Source: Dactylellina haptotyla (Eukaryota > Ascomycota > Orbiliomycetes > Orbiliales > Orbiliaceae). From it: a stretch of 64,000 nt of DNA. The notes under the pieces were generated by a model, which worked only from the letters and a program-made list of their open reading frames with translations, had not been told where the DNA came from and searched no databases. The stretch spans positions 1,736,001-1,800,000 of the forward strand of contig CM062383.1 in the NCBI GenBank assembly GCA_031310005.1. Reading direction: 5' to 3'. Positions 58,488 through 64,000 of the stretch are shown piece after piece. How positions within the stretch are numbered: the first letter of the stretch is position 1; each line of letters begins with the position of its first letter. A program made the position numbers and the translations under genes.

Positions 58488-59720
58488 CCCCCGTTTCCAT
58501 GCCCACATCCACCCGGCTGTCGCGGAGGAGGTTTATATTAAACTAATGCCCCCGGAACCAGAAATCTCACCATAGCTATTCCCAGTTTGCCTAGTCGGTA
58601 TCATTCTATATAACTTCTAATTTATTAATATTCGAATTCACCTCTTTACTTTTCCTACTTCAGGCGTCAATCAGGAGGGACTTCATGGTTTTTACGGAAC
58701 AAATCTACCCGGCGGAGCACTCCTTGTTTATTTTCTCTTAATATTTCTGGCTTGCAGGAATCATGGGTTTCATGCTTTTTATATGATCCTCAGCAGCAGC
58801 TATTGGTTTTGATTGTATACAATTTTCACCTTTTCCAAATCCAAACAGACGCAATCCATAAGCTGTTTAGCAAGACAGCTAAACCCCACGCAATAATGAT
58901 AATTATCTCATTTGATGTCATTTTCACTATCCTTGTTTTGTTGCTTCCCTTATCTTTTTTTTGATTATTTTTTATTTTTATTTATTTTTATTCTACCCTT
59001 TTCTCCGAATACCCATAGCCTTGCAAGCAATCACAGACAGGCTTGGGAATTGGGTTATCCCTTATCGCCGTTCAGGTATTTTGCTTGGCCGTTAGGAAGA
59101 ATAGCAAGCTGTTTTCCTTTGGCTCAGAACCTCCCCTCCACCCACTTTCGGGTAGAGAGGGATTCGGGCTGGCCCTGTAGAACAATCGCTTGTTTTTGAT
59201 CTGATTCTCTTGAAACTTTTACTCTAATATAATATTTCTTGCTTATGTATCATATCTTCTCTCTTATGTTTGTATGTTCTATCTGGATATATATTTCCCC
59301 ATATGTAGAAATTTTACCCGCCTAGAAGTGAAAGTATAGTTCGAATTTTGGATGCTTCAATATTTCTTATTGCCCCATTTTATCATTATTATTATAATAA
59401 TCAAACGACATGATTTGCTACTTGTCTATACATCTTATATATTAAAATTCTGGAATAGCTAGGAATCAATTGGAAATAAAGCCAATTTGTGGAGTGTGGT
59501 TGACAAAAAGCAACAAAAAAAGAATGCAACGAATTCAAAATCGAAAACCCTCGGAACTCCTGTGAAATTTATGCAAAGGCGTGGCTTGCTTGTATATAAT
59601 GAATAATATGGGTATCTTTCGTTAATTTTCGTAAATGTTTGTTTCATAACTTCGTGTATGTAAGTGAGTATATGAATGAGTATGTGTGAGAGTGTGGTAG
59701 AGAAAGCTCTTGTAATCAGT
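58488..59720. other. convergent intergenic region
   Basis: 1.2 kb between the ends of SUR2 and the carbohydrate-binding-domain gene. It is AT-rich and T-tract-rich, without an ORF of coding character. It may include long 3' UTRs or a non-coding transcript; nothing specific is visible. Confidence 0.6.
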
Positions 59721-61583
59721 TTACTCATAATTGTACGCAGTCGAGTATTGCAAACTTTGGCGGAGGTACTCCTTCTCTCGTCGAAGGTCCTCGACTTCCT
59801 GCTTGAGATAGCTAAGCTCCTCAAGATAGTCACGGTATTCCCCGTCGACACAACCAGCATCGATATTCCTGGAGTCAAATCGGCCCCAAGAGGATCGGAT
59901 AAGCGACCGCAGTCTCGCCTCTGCTTGTACTTCCATTGATTCAATGGCAACCACAGCTTCCGCTTCTGGTCTTACTGGCATGGGGGCGTGCACTAGAAGA
60001 TTTGGGGAGAGGCGACGAGGTCGATTATCAGTGCTCTTTGGCCAACGGTTCTTGACCAGAGAAATCTGGCTATGATGCCCGTCTTGGGAAGAATCCTCGA
60101 ATTTTGTAATGCAGGACACATCGCTGAATCGCGTGCTCCTAGAGTAGCGCGAAGATCTTGACTTAGATATCTTAACAGCATTTCGGTACCAGTTTTCCAT
60201 ATCGGAAAGGTTACCCGCTCGTACCGCTTCTAGGCTATCGTGTTTACCACTAATATGGAGTTTAGAGGCCAACATTGCGGCTACAAGAGCCTCGTCCTCG
60301 TCATCTGTTTCAATTTCTATATCGCTGTCAAACGAAGACTGCATCGGGCTGCTGGAGATGCTGCTAGTGTCGTCGATGGGACTGGGGGATGACTCAATGG
60401 AGAATTCGCTTTGGGTCAGGGATGGACTATCCGATATCGCTGTGCTCGCAACAGATAGGGGCCTGGCTACCGGTTGTGTCATCAGCCGCGACCTAACAGC
60501 ATCGTATGCTTGGCCCTGTGCTTCGAGAATCTCTTGTTCTTCATCCTCAATTAACGAAGAGCGCGATGATTCGCAGGAAGTTAAGCTGATACCGAGGCCG
60601 GTAGCCTGTGCTTTAGATTCGCCTCGGGAAGAAGAATGGTATTGAATTGGACCATAATAAACCTTCTCGTACTCCTGGGGGATAGGATTGCTAATCACTG
60701 GGAATCCAGTTCGAGATTTCGATGATGATCCGCTGATGAAATTCGAGAGTGCCGGGATGCTCGGGGTTTTGAGGTGGAACCCACGCCTCTTTCCAGATTC
60801 CGGTGGGCTGTCGGCGCGCTCGCCGATTTCGCGAACACTGTTAGACCTTCCAAAGCCGAAGCCGAAGCTTCTCTTAGAACGGAGACCGGATTTCCCTGAG
60901 TATGGGGTATTTACAGATCCCGGAGACATAGCACTGTTGAGGCCGGAAGAAGGGGTAAGGGACGGAACTGTAGATATTGGGCTAGAATAGTTATTTTTTG
61001 ACGGGCCAGTAGGGATAACTACAGTAGGTCGACGAGGTGCATTAGCCCTGAGAGGAGAGGGAACGGGTTTTTCGAAGTTCATATAGTCTTCTGAGTTTTG
61101 GTTCAGGTCGAGCGGAGTAGGCCGGTGTCTCCGTCTGCTCTGGCAGGCCGACAACTCTCTAGCAAAGCTTTCCGTGGTCGCGAGATCCGGACTACCTGCG
61201 ATGACCTTTTCACCAGCGGCTACCTGGAACGGGACATCTATGACGCTGCAGATTGTTCCACTGCGGGGATCGACGACACGTTCCGATACCGTGGGATCAG
61301 GCATCTGAATGTGCCCGTTGATCACAAAATAGTATGTGTAGTGACCTCCCATTTTGAGACCGCGAACCGAGGCACCAGCACCGTATTTAGAGGAGCCGAG
61401 ACAAACTTTCCACGACCCGCAGGTAGCTTTGGTATCTCGTGCCATGAGAAGAGGCGCGGAGAAGTTATCCCAGGACCCTACCAAATGAACCGTAGCCGTA
61501 TCAACCGGAGTACTAATACCAAAAACCACCAGCGCCCTGTCACCAGGCAAGTTGGCCATAGACATAGAATCGTAGTGGACCAT
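59721..61583 (-). CDS. EsdC-like protein: AMPK-type glycogen-binding (CBM48) domain with C-terminal coiled coil
   Basis: A single-exon gene of 620 aa. Residues 15-110 form an E-set/CBM48-like domain: VFGISTPVDTATVHLVGSWD, the W of SWDNF, GSWKVCL, then GGHYTYYFVINGH and PDPTVSERVVDPRSG. The order is that of the AMPK beta glycogen-binding domain. The middle (150-520) is disordered, Ser/Pro-rich, with an acidic strip DIEIETDDEDEALVAAMLASK. The last 45 residues are a coiled coil (LEELSYLKQEVEDLRREKEY). In Aspergillus, EsdC, with the same domain, is needed for early sexual development; the link here is by domain only. It is unlikely to be an AMPK beta subunit because the C-terminal alpha/gamma-binding domain is absent. 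The start is the first ATG; an alternative is Met7 or Met9. Confidence 0.75.
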   Translation of the reverse strand: MVHYDSMSMANLPGDRALVVFGISTPVDTATVHLVGSWDNFSAPLLMARDTKATCGSWKVCLGSSKYGAGASVRGLKMGGHYTYYFVINGHIQMPDPTVSERVVDPRSGTICSVIDVPFQVAAGEKVIAGSPDLATTESFARELSACQSRRRHRPTPLDLNQNSEDYMNFEKPVPSPLRANAPRRPTVVIPTGPSKNNYSSPISTVPSLTPSSGLNSAMSPGSVNTPYSGKSGLRSKRSFGFGFGRSNSVREIGERADSPPESGKRRGFHLKTPSIPALSNFISGSSSKSRTGFPVISNPIPQEYEKVYYGPIQYHSSSRGESKAQATGLGISLTSCESSRSSLIEDEEQEILEAQGQAYDAVRSRLMTQPVARPLSVASTAISDSPSLTQSEFSIESSPSPIDDTSSISSSPMQSSFDSDIEIETDDEDEALVAAMLASKLHISGKHDSLEAVRAGNLSDMENWYRNAVKISKSRSSRYSRSTRFSDVSCITKFEDSSQDGHHSQISLVKNRWPKSTDNRPRRLSPNLLVHAPMPVRPEAEAVVAIESMEVQAEARLRSLIRSSWGRFDSRNIDAGCVDGEYRDYLEELSYLKQEVEDLRREKEYLRQSLQYSTAYNYE

Positions 61584-64000
61584 TGCTATGAAGTGGCAGG
61601 AGACGATTGCCCGGGTACAATATTCGACGAGTAATTAAAGCCGATTGCGTATAGGAAGAACGTTGAAGAGGGATATATATATGTAGGTATTTGTTGGGGC
61701 TAAAGTATGTACGTATTCGAGACTATCTAGAGGCGCGATGCTCAACGAATTTTACACACCGCACCGTATAGATGGAGGCTATGGAATTGTGATGGGGATT
61801 GATTAATGATGCGAGAATGGAATCGCTTCATCGAGAGGATTCAATCGAGGTTTTATAAGTTGATAAAGTCCGAAATGATTCTCTGCTAGTCTACTATGAC
61901 GGATGGATGTGCCGAATTAGAGCGATCATATCTGCCAGTTATGGTTATACCAGCTATCGCGACGAAAGGCAGGGAAATAAATCAAGAAACGAGACGAGGA
62001 ATAGTGGAGCTGGGTTTGATGAACTGTCATGATGGATAGTGACGTTCAGCGTTCTGGTCGCCTCCTGGCCATGCAGGGAGAGCGCAAGTTACACGGAAAG
62101 GGAAGATGGAGATACTCTGGCGATGGAGAACTTCGGCGTAAAGGGAAACATGAAACGATGGGTTCGCTAAGGGCTGCCAGCCAAACTGGGGTTAGTCGTT
62201 TCAGGACGAAAATAGGTCTGCGAATTCAGCACCTAACGACAGCCCGCTGGTTTCAAAGTCTTGAAACCGACTTGCATTCGTTATAAGTTCGGCTCGAGAG
62301 CTACATCGGGATAATCGATCTACCATCTGGCCATCTGGCTTATCTACGGATCTCCCGTTGTAGCACCAGCCGAATCTCTGTCCAAATTTTCGAATACACA
62401 TGTAGTCTCGTTGCCAGACATGCACACGCCATGCGAATCGACATGTGTTGTCTGTGTAAACAATTTAATACTCAAGCAACGAGTGTGATAGCGATATCCA
62501 CCATATTCATAAGGCACACACAATACCAATGCTCCGATTGTAGCTACTATCGAACGAAACTCGGGGGATTGCAGGCATGTCGGCATTTAGACGTAGCCTT
62601 GAGTTTACCTGACAAGCACAAGTTAGAGAGATTGGTCGATTGACCGAGTTCCAGACACAGCCACCAAAGAATATCACTCAGAGGGCCGAGCTGGGACAGT
62701 GCAGCTCGGCAGTTTCAGCGATCTCGGAAGTTTCAAGATGGTCGTCGCGATGCCCAAGTGCACCAAGTGCTTGCAGCCGCCGTTGACCAGCTGAGACAGC
62801 CGAAGGACGGCCAAACAAGCGCCTTCCCTTTCGCCATTTAGTCGGTGGCTGGTGATTTTGAATCCAACTCAAAGAGGGCATCGAGGCGTGTAAGCTTTTT
62901 GGTTTCCACATAATCGCTCACAATAGGGAGAAGCCCTGGCTCCTCTTGCATGTACAAGCCTATTTCTGAAACACCAGGCTCTCAGCAAACCTCCCCACCT
63001 GCTCCTATTCAAGCAGAGACTTGGATACATGCCTACCCTTACCACCCATTAGATAACTCTACAATTATAGTTTCCCTATTGTTTGTCAATCATCACACTA
63101 CTGTTTTTCAACCCCTTCAGAGGAAGAAGAAAATACATAATTAGTCTGAAACGCCCGAATATTCCGAACTAAACATTCGGCACGAAATCTTTCGCCTCTG
63201 ACCTGATACACCCCCTGGGGCAACTATGAGTTGGCTTGCTATACCCTTCTTCTTCAAATACTGGATAAATAATATAAAATAATTCGATTGCTACGCCTCA
63301 GAACCGCTATAATTACGATAAATATACTAGGTGCAGATTCTAGCAATCCTCGATTCTATCGAATTCGCATGTGTTCTGGGCACACAGTTGAAGCGTGCCA
63401 AGTTTTTCCTGGAGAGGAAATTTAATTTATTGGATATATTTGCAGCACGAGTTAGTGTTCAATAATTGGAGGCTCATTTATGAGGCTTCCATTCATTAAA
63501 TATAGCTCTTAACTTATCAAGGGTATTTAATTTAATTACCCTTTGTAAATCTTTCTAACAAAAAGGTTTAGCATTTCAACAATAATACCTTTAATTCTAG
63601 ATCCTTCCAAATGTACTCGAACTAACAAGCTTATTATAAGAACTTAGAAATTTCTAGATTATCCTAAATATATTTTTTTGGTTATATATTTTTTGTTCTC
63701 TGAGAACTTTGCTCTGTTGAAACCAAAATCCCGGGTATCCATCGTATTGTTGGAATTCCCGTTTTCCTCAGCCGGAGAACCGGAGCGGCGGCGCTCTAGA
63801 CCGTGGCTAGAAATATGAGTAGACATTGTGTTAAACTCTTTTCAGGGTTTCCGGGGTTTTGCACAAACGGATAAGAGGGCTACACTTTCTAGATTCGCAA
63901 AAAGCTTAGATTAAACTTGCATGCCTAAGATACTCAACAGTACTAACTAAAGTACATGTACGTACGTACATCCTACTGCCTCCACTAGTCAACCAGGAAC
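61584..64000. other. long intergenic region, no supportable gene
   Basis: 2.4 kb upstream of the CBM48-type gene to the window end. Frames of 60-85 codons (for example at 62,029 and 62,678) show no family, signal or splice support. From about 63,250 the sequence becomes AT-richer. It has GGGTA-TTTAATTTAAT-TACCC (63,522-63,542) and the near-palindromic GTACATGTACGTACGTACAT (about 63,952-63,971). These may mark another repeat remnant or a distal promoter. Confidence 0.55.

Noticed and set aside
61098-61634. 178-codon plus-strand frame opposite the CBM48 gene start
   Set aside because: It is antisense to the well-supported glycogen-binding domain and has no recognisable features.
62029-63144. 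Several 60-90 codon frames in the right-hand intergenic region
   Set aside because: No conserved pattern, signal peptide or intron structure; they are random-length frames.
1-64000. CRISPR arrays, bacterial-type operons, riboswitches or a biosynthetic gene cluster
   Set aside because: No regularly spaced repeats with unique spacers. The genes are intron-containing eukaryotic housekeeping genes without PKS, NRPS or terpene enzymes.

Overview
The window is nuclear DNA of a filamentous ascomycete (Pezizomycotina); I cannot fix the class. Three things point there. Introns are short (about 50-150 nt) with GTAAGT-like donors and CTAAC/CTAAT-like branch sites. The protein families fit: a filamentous-type Atg15 with a Thr/Cys-rich tail, a Sur2 hydroxylase, and an EsdC-like carbohydrate-binding protein. 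The first 15 kb is an almost pure A+T block whose repeat copies differ by C-to-T and G-to-A changes, the mark of repeat-induced point mutation (RIP).

Region 1 (1 to about 15,080) is a gene-free graveyard of one LTR retrotransposon family. A complete element lies at 6064-14578, with about 509/506-bp LTRs and a 5-bp target duplication (TAAAT). A second copy runs off the left edge (1-3697) in the opposite orientation, so 1-3697 and 6064-9637 form a degenerate inverted repeat of about 3.6 kb. The second copy is inserted into a third LTR, whose remainder is 3698-4071. Small GC-bearing islands (LTR ends, 5115-5182, 9695-9812, 14700-15300) escaped conversion. The edge near 15.1-15.3 kb holds transposon-like hairpins.

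Region 2 (15.7-45.4 kb) is a dense housekeeping block. In order: ATG15 lipase (-), VPS9-domain Rab GEF (+), TMEM135-like membrane protein (+), ARP8 of INO80 (-), Cqd1/ADCK2-like UbiB kinase (-), OXLD1-like protein (+), DPM3 (-), SmgGDS-like armadillo protein (+), ribosomal protein eL13 (-), a possible small secreted protein (+), ARL1 GTPase with a 7-nt microexon (-), a DHX9-like helicase with tandem dsRNA-binding folds (+), and an unrecognised coiled-coil protein that may be a kinetochore subunit (+).

Region 3 (46-61.6 kb) has more GC-rich coding sequence and many microsatellites: eIF4G (-) divergent from RCC1/Ran-GEF (+), TCTP/Tma19 (-), SUR2 sphinganine C4-hydroxylase (+) and a 620-aa AMPK-type glycogen-binding-domain protein (-). 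The last 2.4 kb shows no supportable gene.

The genes do not form a pathway cluster; they are ordinary cell-biology genes (membrane traffic: ATG15, VPS9, ARL1; translation: eL13, eIF4G, TCTP; nucleus: ARP8, RCC1; ER and mitochondrion: DPM3, SUR2, UbiB, OXLD1). Most gene models were rebuilt from sequence by matching splice phase and family conservation across exons. Start codons of VPS9 and ARP8 remain unresolved.
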